Shown here piece by piece: positions 45,148 to 54,197 of a stretch of 64,000 nucleotides of DNA; position 1 is the first letter of the stretch, and the number at the start of each line of letters is the position of its first letter. Made by a program: the position numbers and the translations under genes. The notes under the pieces are model-generated. The model ran no database searches, was not told where the DNA came from, and worked only from the letters and a program-made list of their open reading frames with translations. Source of the stretch: Wenzhouxiangella sp. XN24 (GTDB taxonomy: Bacteria; Pseudomonadota; Gammaproteobacteria; Steroidobacterales; XN24); the NCBI RefSeq assembly GCF_011064545.1, contig NZ_JAAMFG010000035.1:124001-188000 (forward strand), given 5' to 3'.

Positions 45148-47057
45148 GCATCTGATAGCGCCGATCGCTGGTTGAGCAGGGCAATTACTCTCTCGGCCGA
45201 CTGATTCGGCTCGAGTTGGCCGGATGCGATTATCAGCTCGGCTTGTTCCGGCTTCTCATACGGTGCATCCACTCCCGTAAAGTTCTTCAGCTCCCCGCGC
45301 CGCGCCTTCTTGTAAAGCCCCTTCGGGTCGCGTTCCTCGGCCACTTCCAGCGGAGTATCCATAAACACCTCGATGAACTCGCCCTCGGGAAAAAGCTGCC
45401 GGGCCATCCGGCGCTCGGATCTATAGGGCGAGATGAAGGCTGTCAGAACGATCAGGCCTGCGTCCACCATCAGCTTCGCCACCTCCGCGACGCGACGTAT
45501 ATTCTCGACCCGGTCCTCCTCGGTAAAACCCAGGTCGCGGTTCAGCCTGTGACGGACGTTGTCGCCGTCCAGCAAATACGTGTGATAGCCCATGGCATGC
45601 AGCTTCTTTTCGACCAGGTTCGCTACGGTCGACTTACCTGACCCTGACAAGCCCGTGAACCACAAGACACATGGCTTCTGGCCCTTAGCAGCAGCGCGCG
45701 CGGCCTTGTCGATGTCGGTGTGCTGCAGGTGGATGTTCTGCGAACGGCGCAGAGCGAAGTCGAGCATCCCCGCGCCGACGGTGTTGTTGTTGAGCCGGTC
45801 GATGAGGATGAAGCTGCCCGTGTCCCGGTTTTCCTCATAGGGATCGAAGGGCATCGATCGATCGAGACTCAGGTTGCAATAAGCGATCTCGTTGAGCTCG
45901 AGCTTCTTAGCCGCGATATGCTCCAGCGTGTTCACGTTGACCTGGTACTTGATGTCGGTGATCGAGCAGGGCACGAGGTTGGCGCCGATCTTCATCAGGT
46001 AGCCACGGCCGGGCAACAGCGCTTCTTCGGCCATCCACACGACCTTCGCTTCGAACTGGTCGGCGACCTGGGCGGGCGAGTCCACGCCCGAAATCACCGC
46101 GCCCCGCGAAATATCGATCTCGTCGTTGAGCATCAATGTGACCGACTGCCCGGCCACAGCCTGTTCGAGATCGCCGTCGAAGCTGACGATGCGCTTGACC
46201 GTGCTTTCCTTGCCGCTCGGTTGCACGCGGATCCGCTCGCCCGGGCGAATCACGCCGCTGGAGATCATCCCGGCGAAACCACGGAACGACGAGTCCGGCC
46301 GATTGACCCACTGCACCGGCAGACGGAACGGCGACTGCTGCATGATCCGTTCGTCCACCTCGACGGTCTCGAGATAGCCGATCAACGTCGGACCGTGATG
46401 CCAGCCCATTTCCACGCTGGGCTTGACTATGTTCTCGCCCTTCAACGCAGACACCGGAATCGCCGTAAATTCCTCGATCCCGATCTTCTTCGCGAACTCC
46501 GCGTACTCCGCGCGAATCTCCTCGAACCGATCCTGCGAGTATCCCACCAAATCCATTTTATTGACCGCCAGTGCCACATGCCGGATGCCCAGCAGCGACA
46601 CCAGGTAGCTGTGCCGTCGCGTCTGCGTCAACACGCCTTGCCGTGCATCCACCAGGATCACCGCCGCATCCGCCGTGGACGCCCCGGTGACCATGTTGCG
46701 CGTGTACTGTTCGTGGCCCGGCGTGTCCGCGACGATGAACTTGCGATGCTCAGTCGCAAAAAACCGATACGCTACGTCGATCGTGATGCCCTGTTCGCGC
46801 TCGGCGGCGAGGCCATCCACCAGCAGCGCGAAGTCGATCTCTTCGCCCTGCGTGCCCCACTTCTTCGAGTCCTTCTCGATGATGCTGAGCTGGTCCTCGA
46901 ACAGCAGCTTGGAGTCGTAGAGCATCCGCCCGATCAACGTGCTCTTGCCGTCGTCCACGCTGCCGCAAGTGATGAACCGCAGCAGGGTCTTGTGCTCGTG
47001 CTGGCGCAGGTAGTCCTCGACGCTGGCCGGGAGCAGTCCGGTCGTGACCTCGTCCAT
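45144..47057 (-). CDS. cysNC: Bifunctional sulfate adenylyltransferase large subunit / APS kinase
   Basis: A 637-residue fusion making activated sulfate. Residues 1-430 are the CysN GTPase: P-loop [17 protein letters not shown], switch [28 protein letters not shown]. Residues ~440-637 are the APS kinase Cys[55 protein letters not shown]. With CysD it forms APS and then PAPS. The arrangement is like NodQ. PAPS is the donor for sulfotransferases. Its start shares one base with the cysD stop (TGATG). Placement inside a polysaccharide locus hints at polymer sulfation, but no sulfotransferase gene is visible here. Confidence 0.93.
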   Translation of the reverse strand: MDEVTTGLLPASVEDYLRQHEHKTLLRFITCGSVDDGKSTLIGRMLYDSKLLFEDQLSIIEKDSKKWGTQGEEIDFALLVDGLAAEREQGITIDVAYRFFATEHRKFIVADTPGHEQYTRNMVTGASTADAAVILVDARQGVLTQTRRHSYLVSLLGIRHVALAVNKMDLVGYSQDRFEEIRAEYAEFAKKIGIEEFTAIPVSALKGENIVKPSVEMGWHHGPTLIGYLETVEVDERIMQQSPFRLPVQWVNRPDSSFRGFAGMISSGVIRPGERIRVQPSGKESTVKRIVSFDGDLEQAVAGQSVTLMLNDEIDISRGAVISGVDSPAQVADQFEAKVVWMAEEALLPGRGYLMKIGANLVPCSITDIKYQVNVNTLEHIAAKKLELNEIAYCNLSLDRSMPFDPYEENRDTGSFILIDRLNNNTVGAGMLDFALRRSQNIHLQHTDIDKAARAAAKGQKPCVLWFTGLSGSGKSTVANLVEKKLHAMGYHTYLLDGDNVRHRLNRDLGFTEEDRVENIRRVAEVAKLMVDAGLIVLTAFISPYRSERRMARQLFPEGEFIEVFMDTPLEVAEERDPKGLYKKARRGELKNFTGVDAPYEKPEQAELIIASGQLEPNQSAERVIALLNQRSALSDA

Positions 47058-47971
47058 CAGAAATACCCCTCCTGCTTCTTGCGCTCCATGGACGCGCCGC
47101 CATCGTCGTAGTCGATGACCCGCCCCTGGCGCTCGGAGGCCGTCGCGAGGAGGATCTCACCGAAGATCTCGGGCAGACTCGTGGCATCCGATTCCACCGC
47201 GCCGGTCAGCGGATAGCAGCCCATGGTGCGGAACCGGACACGCTTGATCATCGGCTTCTCGCCCGGGTTCAGCGGCATGCGCTCGTCATCCACCATGATC
47301 AGCATGCCGTTGCGCTCCACCACCGGCTGCTCGGCCGCGAAATACAGCGGCACGATCGGCACGTTGTGCAGCCAGATGTATTGCCAGATGTCGGTCTCGG
47401 TCCAGTTCGACAACGGGAACACGCGGATGGTTTCGTCCTTGCGTTTGCGGGTGTTGTAGAGCTTCCACAGCTCGGGCCGCTGGTTCTTCGGGTCCCAGCG
47501 ATGCTGGGCCGTGCGGAACGAGAAGATGCGTTCCTTGGCGCGTGACTTTTCCTCGTCGCGCCGCCCGCCGCCGAAGGCCGCATCGAAGCGGTACTTGTCG
47601 AGCGCCTGCTTCAGCGCGACGGTGTTCATGACGTCGGTGTACAACGCCGAGCCGTGCGTGAAAGGATTGATCCCCTGCGCCACGCCTTCCTCGTTGATGT
47701 GGACAAGCAGCTCCATCCCGACCTCTTCGACCATTTCCGACCGGAACGCGTAGAGGGCGCGGAAATTCCAGGTGGTGTCGATGTGCAGCAGAGGGAACGG
47801 CGGCTTGCCGGGATAGAAGGCCTTCTGCGCGATATGGAGCATCACGGCGCTGTCCTTGCCGACCGAGTAGAGCATCACCGGGTTCTCGGTTTCGGCAACC
47901 ACTTCGCGCATGATGTGGATGCTTTCCGCCTCGAGTTGCTCGAGGTGGGTGAGGGTGCGGGTATCAGTCAC
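47057..47971 (-). CDS. cysD: Sulfate adenylyltransferase small subunit
   Basis: A 304-residue ATP-sulfurylase catalytic subunit. The PP-loop [17 protein letters not shown] appears after residue 35. [41 protein letters not shown] and [24 protein letters not shown] follow in the order of the family, and [15 protein letters not shown]-type sequence ([15 protein letters not shown]) closes it. It works with CysN to adenylate sulfate. It is first of a two-gene operon whose promoter must lie in the 190-base gap 47972-48161, divergent from wecA. Confidence 0.95.
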   Translation of the reverse strand: MTDTRTLTHLEQLEAESIHIMREVVAETENPVMLYSVGKDSAVMLHIAQKAFYPGKPPFPLLHIDTTWNFRALYAFRSEMVEEVGMELLVHINEEGVAQGINPFTHGSALYTDVMNTVALKQALDKYRFDAAFGGGRRDEEKSRAKERIFSFRTAQHRWDPKNQRPELWKLYNTRKRKDETIRVFPLSNWTETDIWQYIWLHNVPIVPLYFAAEQPVVERNGMLIMVDDERMPLNPGEKPMIKRVRFRTMGCYPLTGAVESDATSLPEIFGEILLATASERQGRVIDYDDGGASMERKKQEGYF

Positions 47972-48161
47972 CTGGGTTTCCTGCGCGAACGAGGTTCGGT
48001 GGCTGGCAATTGTACCGGAGTAGCATTAGGCTATGCGCCACCTGAGATGGTCTGGCCTGGATTCTTTGTGGGAATTCATGACCACATTTGGGCCGAATGG
48101 CTTGTGAGGCGCCGCTTGGATAGGTATAAATACGTATCAATTTTTCGGGGTTCATATCTGC

Positions 48162-49235
48162 ATGTCATGGATTGACGCAGCCCTCATCGGATTCCTCGTC
48201 ACCGCCGTCTTCATCCTCGCATTGCGTCCCGTCGCTTTCGCGATCGGTTTCGTCGACCGCCCCGGGGGGCGCAAGGGCCACCAGGGGATCGTGCCCGTCA
48301 TTGGCGGCGTCGGTATGTACCTCGGACTGGTCACGACGTTGCCATTGCTCGCGGAACCGATGGTCGGGCAGACAGCATTCCTGGTTGCCGGCGGACTGCT
48401 GGTACTGGTCGGTGCTCTTGACGATCGATTCGACCTCCCGCCGAGCGTGCGCCTCGTCGCCCAGGCGACGGCGGCCCTGATCGTCTGTCTCGGCGCGGGG
48501 CTCGTCGCGGAGAACCTCGGCAATATCCTGTTTTTCGGGGATATTGCTCTTGGTCCCTTGGCGTTGCCGTTCACCGTGCTGGTGATCATCGCGGTCGTGA
48601 ACGCGTTCAACATGATGGACGGCCTGGACGGCTTGGCAGGCGGTATCGGCCTTGCATCCCTGACGGCGGCGACACTCGCGGCACTGGTCTTCGGTGACGG
48701 GGCCGGGGCATCGCTTGGGTTCGTCGGAATCGCGGTGGTGCTGAGTTTCCTGCTCTTCAATTTCCCGATGGTGCGCAATCGCAAGGTGCGCACTTTCATG
48801 GGCGACGCCGGCAGTACCTTGCTGGGCTTTGCCGTGGTCTGGATGGGGTTGAAGCTGGCGCACGGCCCGACGCCCGTGATCTCACCGGTCACCGCCCTCT
48901 GGCTTGCAGCCCTGCCGATTTTCGACCTGTTCATCAGCTTCGTCCGACGCATTGCCAAGGGCCAGAATCCGTTGCATCCGGACAGCGAGCATCTGCATCA
49001 CATCCTGTTCCGCGCCGGCTTCTCGGTCCGCCAGGTGGCGCTGATCATGACGACCATCGCGTTCCTGGTCGGGATTACCGGCGTGTTGTCGCATCGGGCC
49101 GGCGTCCCCGACGGCGTGTTGTTCTTCGGGCTCATCCTGATCGGGATTACCCAGGCTTTCACGGTGCGTCATGCCTGGAAGTTCGCAAGCTGGCTGCGGC
49201 GGCGGCGGCACGTTGAGGGCAAGGTGGAGGCCTGA
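48162..49235 (+). CDS. wecA: Undecaprenyl-phosphate N-acetylhexosaminyl-1-phosphate transferase
   Basis: A 357-residue integral membrane enzyme of the WecA/TagO/Rfe group that loads the first sugar phosphate onto undecaprenyl phosphate. Eleven helices are expected. The Mg/phosphate motifs are visible: VGALDDRFDLPPSVR, NAFNMMDGLDGLAGG, FMGDAGSTLLGF, and the HIP-like loop HPDSEHLHHILFRAGFSVRQ. The start is the ATG 48162 next to a weak GGGG. It completes the capsule locus. The C-terminal WLRRRRHVEGKVEA is cytoplasmic. It ends 21 bases from the convergent TRAP permease gene. Confidence 0.92.
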   Translation: MSWIDAALIGFLVTAVFILALRPVAFAIGFVDRPGGRKGHQGIVPVIGGVGMYLGLVTTLPLLAEPMVGQTAFLVAGGLLVLVGALDDRFDLPPSVRLVAQATAALIVCLGAGLVAENLGNILFFGDIALGPLALPFTVLVIIAVVNAFNMMDGLDGLAGGIGLASLTAATLAALVFGDGAGASLGFVGIAVVLSFLLFNFPMVRNRKVRTFMGDAGSTLLGFAVVWMGLKLAHGPTPVISPVTALWLAALPIFDLFISFVRRIAKGQNPLHPDSEHLHHILFRAGFSVRQVALIMTTIAFLVGITGVLSHRAGVPDGVLFFGLILIGITQAFTVRHAWKFASWLRRRRHVEGKVEA

Positions 49236-49256
49236 CCCGGTCAGCGCGCGCTACCC

Positions 49257-51548
49257 CTAATCCAACCCCCGCGCCACGTCCGAGGCGTGCACCATCCGCT
49301 TGTTGATCGCCCACACGACGATCGCCACGCTGAGCCCGACCGCGTCGGAGAACCAGCCGCCGGCGATCATGCTCAGCGCGCCGATGCCCAGGAGGCCGCG
49401 CAGCCACATCGACAGCGGACCGAAGAAGTACGCCTGCACCGCCGCGGCGAGCAGGAAGATGCCGAAGCCGGCGGAGATCGCGACGTGCAGGATGTCGTAC
49501 CACGCGCCCTGCATCAGCAGCTGCGGCGACGAGAAGAACATGAAGGGCACGACGAACGCCGCCAGGCCGATCTTGAAGCTTTCCACGCTGGTCTTCATCG
49601 GGTCGGATTGCGCGATGGCGGACCCCGCGTAGGCGGCCAGCGCCACCGGCGGCGTGATGGCGGACATCACCGCGAAATAGAAGATGAAGAAATGCGCGGT
49701 GAGCGGCTCGATGCCCATCTCGATCAGCCCGGGCGCGATCACCGACGCGGCCACGGCGTAGGCCGCGGTGGTCGGCATGCCCATGCCGAGGATGATCGAC
49801 ACCACCATGGCGAAGAACAGCGCGATCAGCTGGTTCTGGTCGGCCAGGGTGAGCAGCAGCGAGGAGAAGCGCGTGCCGATCCCGGTCAGCGCGATGACCC
49901 CCACGATGATCCCCGCGGCGGCGCACACGGCCACCAGCTGCAACGACATGCGCGCGGCAATCTCGAAGGCGTGCACCACGGCGCCGGGGCCCATCTTGTA
50001 GGGCGTCAGCCAGCTGATCATCGCCGCCGCCGCCATCGCCACGGTGCCGGCGCGGATCACGGAGTAGCCGGAGAACAGCAGGCCGATCAGCATGATGATC
50101 GGGATGAACATGTAGACCTGGCGCGCGAGGCGGGCGAACTTCGGCAGCTCGGAGCGGGGCAGGCCGCGCATGTTGCTCTTGATGGCGGCGAGATCGACCA
50201 TGAAGTAGATCGACGCGAAATACAGCACCGCGGGGATGATCGCCGCGACGACGATCTCGGTGTACGGGATGCCGGTGATCTCGGCCATGATGAACGCGCC
50301 CGCGCCCATGATCGGCGGCAGGATCTGGCCGCCGGAGGAGGCGGCGGCCTCGACCGCGGCGGAGGTCTGCGGCGGGTAGCCGACGCGCTTCATCAGCGGG
50401 ATGGTCAATGAGCCGGTCGAGACGACGTTGCCCGCCGAGGTGCCGTTGATCATGCCCATCAGGCCGGAGCCGAACACCGCCACCTTGGCGGGCCCGCCGC
50501 GCGAGCCGCCGGCCGCGGCGAAGGCGAAGTTGACGAAGTACTCGCCGACGCGCGAGACCTGCAGGAATGCGGCGAAGGTGACGAACAGGATGATGTAGGT
50601 GGAAGAGATCGCGGTGGTCGGGCCGAGGATGCCCTGGTCGGTGTAGATGTAGGTCAGAAAGCGCATCGCGGTGTATCCGCGGTGCTCGAGGATGCCCGGG
50701 AGCCAGGGGCCGACCAGGCTGTAGAGCATGAACACGCCCGCGATGGCCACGAGGGCGAGTCCGGCGAGGCGGCGGGTGATCTCGAGGATCAGGATCACAC
50801 CGGCCAGCGCGGCGTACATGTCGGCGCTCTTGGCCAGCGCGGTGCCGGCGCGCAGGCGCAGGAACTCGGCGTGGAAGATGAGATACAGGGCGACGGTGAT
50901 CGCGGCCAGCGCCAGCAGCAGGTCGGTGGGGTCGATGACGCCGCGTTTGCGCAGTGGGGCGATCCAGCTCAGCAGCAGCGCCCAGCCGGTGCCGGCGGCG
51001 AGCGGGATGCCGAAGGTCCACAGCATGGCGTCGCGGCCCGCAGCGTGGTCGAGCCCGGTGCCGGTCGCCCAGAAGCCGACGCCCTGGACGAAGGCGGTGA
51101 TGAGGGCCGCCGCGGCGGGCAGCAGCGCGAGCCAGTAGGCGAGGCCGGGCAGGCGGCGCGCGGGCCGGGTGTCGTCGGCGCGGAAGTTGCCGGAGGAGAA
51201 CAGCAGGAAACCGAGCGTGAGGCCGCCGGCGACGTGGATGAGGCGGTAGGTCCAGGTTTCCAGCGGGTAGAAGTTCATCACCCCGATGTGGAACACCGTG
51301 TAGGCGATGCACAGGGCCGCGAGGAGCCGGCCCGTGAGGCCGGGGGCCTGCCGCTGGTTGGGCGCGATGGCTTCGCCGTCGACGCCGGCGCCGAGGTTGG
51401 ATGGCGCGGCCGAGCCCTGCGCGGTCGGTGACGTTTCAGCGGCCGGGGTCGCGGAGCCGGCCGGCGCGATCGCGCCGGCCGCATTCGCCGCGGTCCCGAG
51501 TTCGTCTGGTGCGCCCGGGTCCGCCGAGCCGCCCTTTGTCTCAGTCAC
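49257..51548 (-). CDS. TRAP transporter fused permease, TAXI type
   Basis: A 763-residue inner-membrane protein with fused 4TM (DctQ-like) and 12TM (DctM-like) parts, as in TAXI-type TRAP systems. The first ~70 residues are an Ala/Pro/Gly-rich hydrophilic extension. Then come LLAALCIAYTVFHIGVMNF and, in the DctM part, GSLTIPLMKRVGYPPQTSAAVEAAASSGGQILPPIMGAGAFIMAE and GMGMPTTAAYAVAASVIAPGLIEMGI, hallmark sequences. It couples uptake of an organic solute to a cation gradient, possibly Na+, together with the binding protein. Its ATG overlaps that gene by eight bases. Substrate unknown. Confidence 0.92.
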   Translation of the reverse strand: MTETKGGSADPGAPDELGTAANAAGAIAPAGSATPAAETSPTAQGSAAPSNLGAGVDGEAIAPNQRQAPGLTGRLLAALCIAYTVFHIGVMNFYPLETWTYRLIHVAGGLTLGFLLFSSGNFRADDTRPARRLPGLAYWLALLPAAAALITAFVQGVGFWATGTGLDHAAGRDAMLWTFGIPLAAGTGWALLLSWIAPLRKRGVIDPTDLLLALAAITVALYLIFHAEFLRLRAGTALAKSADMYAALAGVILILEITRRLAGLALVAIAGVFMLYSLVGPWLPGILEHRGYTAMRFLTYIYTDQGILGPTTAISSTYIILFVTFAAFLQVSRVGEYFVNFAFAAAGGSRGGPAKVAVFGSGLMGMINGTSAGNVVSTGSLTIPLMKRVGYPPQTSAAVEAAASSGGQILPPIMGAGAFIMAEITGIPYTEIVVAAIIPAVLYFASIYFMVDLAAIKSNMRGLPRSELPKFARLARQVYMFIPIIMLIGLLFSGYSVIRAGTVAMAAAAMISWLTPYKMGPGAVVHAFEIAARMSLQLVAVCAAAGIIVGVIALTGIGTRFSSLLLTLADQNQLIALFFAMVVSIILGMGMPTTAAYAVAASVIAPGLIEMGIEPLTAHFFIFYFAVMSAITPPVALAAYAGSAIAQSDPMKTSVESFKIGLAAFVVPFMFFSSPQLLMQGAWYDILHVAISAGFGIFLLAAAVQAYFFGPLSMWLRGLLGIGALSMIAGGWFSDAVGLSVAIVVWAINKRMVHASDVARGLD

Positions 51549-52521
51549 GCAGCTGGGCGGGCAGGGCGACGCCCTGCTCTTCCAGGTAGCGCGCCGCCCC
51601 CGGGTGGAACGGCATGAAGGTGTTGTTGCTCCAGTTCTCCAGGCGCGTCTCGCGGGCGGCGGAGTGGATCTGCGCGAGGCGCTCCGGGTTCTCGAGGACG
51701 AGGCGGGTGATCTCGTAGGCGAGGCTGTCGGGCAGGTCCTTGTGGGCGATGGCGAAGTTCCACATGGAGACCGTGGCCTGGTCCGCGTCGTGCCCTGCGT
51801 AGGTGCCGCCGGGGATAACCAGTGCCGAGACCGAGGGGAAGGCGGCGAGGGTTTTGGCCTGTTCCTCGGGCTGGAAGGCGAAGATCACGACGTCGTTCTC
51901 GGCGGCGAGTTGGCTGAAGGCGGAGATCGGCAGGCCGGCGGCGAACGCGAAGGCATCGACCAGGCCGTCTTTCAGCTGGCTGATGGCGTCGGCGGCGCCG
52001 GCGTTGGAGATGCGTGCCTTGACGCCGAGGGCCTCGAAAAAGCGCGGCCAGTAGATCCCCGCGGTGCCGCCGGCGGGGCCGACGGAGACGCGCTTGCCGT
52101 CGAGGTCGGCGATGGAGTCGATGCCGGAGGAGCGCAGCGCCACCACCTGGAAGGGTGTCTGGTACATGGGGAACAGCGCGCGGACGTCGGTGTGCGGCAG
52201 GCCGGGGGCGAGGGGGCTTTCGCCTTTCCAGGCCTCGTAGGCGGGGCCCATGGTGACGAGGCCGACCTGGTGGTCCTGCATCTGCACGAGGGTGACGTTC
52301 TGCACCGGGCCGCCGGTGACTTCGCCGGAGCTCCTGATGTCGAGGTTCTCGGAGATGAAGCCGGCGAGGCCGTTGCCGTAGATGAAATACGTGCCGCCCT
52401 GGCTCGCGGTGCCGATGGTGAGGTTGCGCGGCCAGCCCTTGCGGTCCTGCGCCTCGGCGCTGCCGATCAACATGACGGCGCTGGCGACGGCGACCGCGGC
52501 TTTCGTGAACATCGGGTGCAT
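51541..52521 (-). CDS. TRAP transporter solute-binding protein, TAXI family
   Basis: A 326-residue periplasmic binding protein. A signal peptide is seen (MHPMFTKAAVAVASAVMLIGSAEAQ, cleaved before DRKG). TAXI-family features follow: LTIGTASQGGTYFIYGNGLAGFISE, VQNVTLVQMQDHQVGLVTMGPAYEAW, LDGKRVSVGPAGGTAGIYWPRFFEALGV, AISQLKDGLVDAFAFAAG. The ATG 52521 is seven bases after AGGAG and 46 bases from a CGGGTCGGACCG repeat end. A longer open frame exists but would lack a signal peptide. It delivers substrate to the fused permease. Confidence 0.9.
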   Translation of the reverse strand: MHPMFTKAAVAVASAVMLIGSAEAQDRKGWPRNLTIGTASQGGTYFIYGNGLAGFISENLDIRSSGEVTGGPVQNVTLVQMQDHQVGLVTMGPAYEAWKGESPLAPGLPHTDVRALFPMYQTPFQVVALRSSGIDSIADLDGKRVSVGPAGGTAGIYWPRFFEALGVKARISNAGAADAISQLKDGLVDAFAFAAGLPISAFSQLAAENDVVIFAFQPEEQAKTLAAFPSVSALVIPGGTYAGHDADQATVSMWNFAIAHKDLPDSLAYEITRLVLENPERLAQIHSAARETRLENWSNNTFMPFHPGAARYLEEQGVALPAQLRD

Positions 52522-52566
52522 TGACGGGCTCCTGGCGTCGAATTCCGGTTGGCGGAGGATATCCGG

Positions 52567-52680
52567 CGGGTCGGACCGCAACAACTGGTTGAATTACCTA
52601 CAAAACGACCCGGATTTCGGGCAATTTCGGCTCTTAGAGGGCGTTTTTCACGCCAAAAAACGGGTTCTAAGCGGGCGGAA
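52567..52680 (-). repeat. Repeat-family element, leader side of the TAXI gene
   Basis: It ends in CGGTCCGACCCG (minus strand, 52567-52578) preceded by CAGTTGTTG, the family end pattern. A perfect hairpin GGCGT-TTTTC-ACGCC lies at 52640-52654, and TTAGAG/TTCTAA motifs sit on either side. The element occupies the whole gap between the TAXI gene leader and the stop of the EAL/HDOD gene, with no ORF. Confidence 0.55.
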
Positions 52681-52687
52681 CGCGCGG

Positions 52688-53986
52688 TCAGGCGTCGCTG
52701 GCTGCCATTCGGGCGTCGTCGTCGAATCGCCCGTGCGAAAGCTCGTTCGCCCAGCTCATCGCGGCAATTTGCAGCGCCGGCAGGTCCCCGATCGCGCAGG
52801 GCGGATCATCGCCGAGCAGTTTCGGCAGCTCCCGGGCGTTCTTGCGCTCCAGTGCCTCGACCAGCTGGAGGAGCTGTCCCAGGCGGCCGCGCCGATGCAG
52901 CAGGGCGTCATGGATGGCTTGTCCGAGGTTGACCTGCTCGAGCAGCGTCTCCATCGGCGCATCCATCAGCGTATCGACCAGCGACATGATCCCCGTCATG
53001 AAAGCCTGTTCATGAAGATCCGTATTCGGCGAACTGCGCTGGGCGAGCAGTTCCATCAACCGCCCGCGGGTGGAGGCGAGGGTCATCAGCGGCGTGGCAC
53101 CGTCCTGGCCGCCGGCGTGGGCGAACACCAGCACCTGCAGCCAGCGATGCAGCTGCCGGTCACCGAGCACGACGAGCGCATGAGAGAGACTCTGGATGCG
53201 GTTCGGGATGCCCATGCCGACCGAGTTCACGAGGCGCATGAGCTTGTAGGTCAGCTCGGGCGCGCGCTTGAAGGTCGCGGCGATGTCCTGTTTCGAGCTG
53301 CCGTCGGCGACCTGCTGGAGGAGTTGCAAAAGCACGTGCCGGTCGGGCTGCGTGTGCCGCCCTTCGAGCAGCACGGGACGCGCGAAGTAGTAGCCCTGGA
53401 ACAGGTCGAAGCCGAGTTCGCGGCAGCGATCGGCCTGGAACAGGCTGTCCACTTTTTCGGCGAGCAGCATCACGCCCGCAGCCTTGCCGGCCCTCGCGAT
53501 GGCCGGCACACGGTTGGCCGATGTCATCGCGAGATCGACCTTGACGATGTCGATCAGCTCGAGCACGTCTTCGGGCAATTCGTCCGGGCGGGTCACGTCG
53601 TCGAGCGCGAAGCGGAAGCCCTGGCGCTTGAGGGCATGGCAGCGTTCGAGGATTTGCGGCGTGATCTCGACGGTCTCGAGGATCTCGATGACGATGCTCT
53701 CCGCCGGCAGCAGTTCAGGCACGTCCGACAACAGCAGCTCGGCGTCGAAGTTGATAAAGCCCTGGCATCCGCCGAGGGCCGCGTCGATCCCCAGGTCGCT
53801 GAAGGCATGTGCGATGACGGCGGCAGTGGCGGCGCGGTCGTCGGTGACCACTACGCCGTTGTCGTTGCTCGGGCGGAACAGCAGCTCGTAGGCCACGGTC
53901 GTGCCGCGCCGATCGAGAATGGGTTGCCGGCCGAGGAAGAACGGCGGGATGTCCTCTAAGTCCATTTGGAGGCGTGCTGCAGTCAT
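52688..53986 (-). CDS. EAL/HDOD-domain signalling protein, degenerate EAL
   Basis: A 432-residue protein of the YuxH/CdgJ type. Residues ~15-205 are an EAL-like fold (FFLGRQPILDRRGTTVAYELLFRP, FINFDAELLLSD, VIEILETVEITPQILERCHALKRQGFRFALDDV, DIVKVDLAMTS). The signature is ELL instead of EAL and other catalytic acids are not in place, so c-di-GMP hydrolysis is unlikely. Residues ~215-400 are HDOD (LLQQVADGSSKQDIAATFKRAPELTYKLMRLVNSVG). Probably a signalling scaffold or motility regulator. I chose ATG 53986; the longer frame up to 54208 reads backwards through a repeat element. The gene lies between two outward repeat ends. Confidence 0.88.
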   Translation of the reverse strand: MTAARLQMDLEDIPPFFLGRQPILDRRGTTVAYELLFRPSNDNGVVVTDDRAATAAVIAHAFSDLGIDAALGGCQGFINFDAELLLSDVPELLPAESIVIEILETVEITPQILERCHALKRQGFRFALDDVTRPDELPEDVLELIDIVKVDLAMTSANRVPAIARAGKAAGVMLLAEKVDSLFQADRCRELGFDLFQGYYFARPVLLEGRHTQPDRHVLLQLLQQVADGSSKQDIAATFKRAPELTYKLMRLVNSVGMGIPNRIQSLSHALVVLGDRQLHRWLQVLVFAHAGGQDGATPLMTLASTRGRLMELLAQRSSPNTDLHEQAFMTGIMSLVDTLMDAPMETLLEQVNLGQAIHDALLHRRGRLGQLLQLVEALERKNARELPKLLGDDPPCAIGDLPALQIAAMSWANELSHGRFDDDARMAASDA

Positions 53987-54070
53987 GGGTGCATCGTAAG
54001 GGTTTGGCGCCGGCGGGTTGTGGATGCAGTTCGCAGATTCAGGCGAGGCGGGTGTCCGACCTGTTGTTGC

Positions 54071-54175
54071 CTTAGAATGCATTTTTTCGGCCTGAATCAC
54101 GCTTCTAAGGTCGAAATCCGGGTAAATTTTTGCGGATAATGTCGGTGGATCAGCAACTTGCTCGGGTCCGACCCG
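54071..54175 (+). repeat. Repeat-family element upstream of ugd
   Basis: It begins with CTTAGAA/TTCTAAG inverted arms (54071-54110), continues GAAATCCGGGTAAATTTTT and ends ATCAGCAACTTGCTCGGGTCCGACCCG (to 54175). This matches base by base, with scattered changes, the sequence 55681-55784 upstream of manC. Its end lies 22 bases from the ugd start codon, just before the ribosome binding site. Confidence 0.7.
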
Positions 54176-54197
54176 CGAAAACACAAAGGGAACCATT

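Noticed and set aside
49159-51312. A 717-codon frame opposite phase within the TRAP permease region
   Set aside because: Composition is Arg/His/Pro-rich without any domain; it is the shadow frame of the permease on the same strand.
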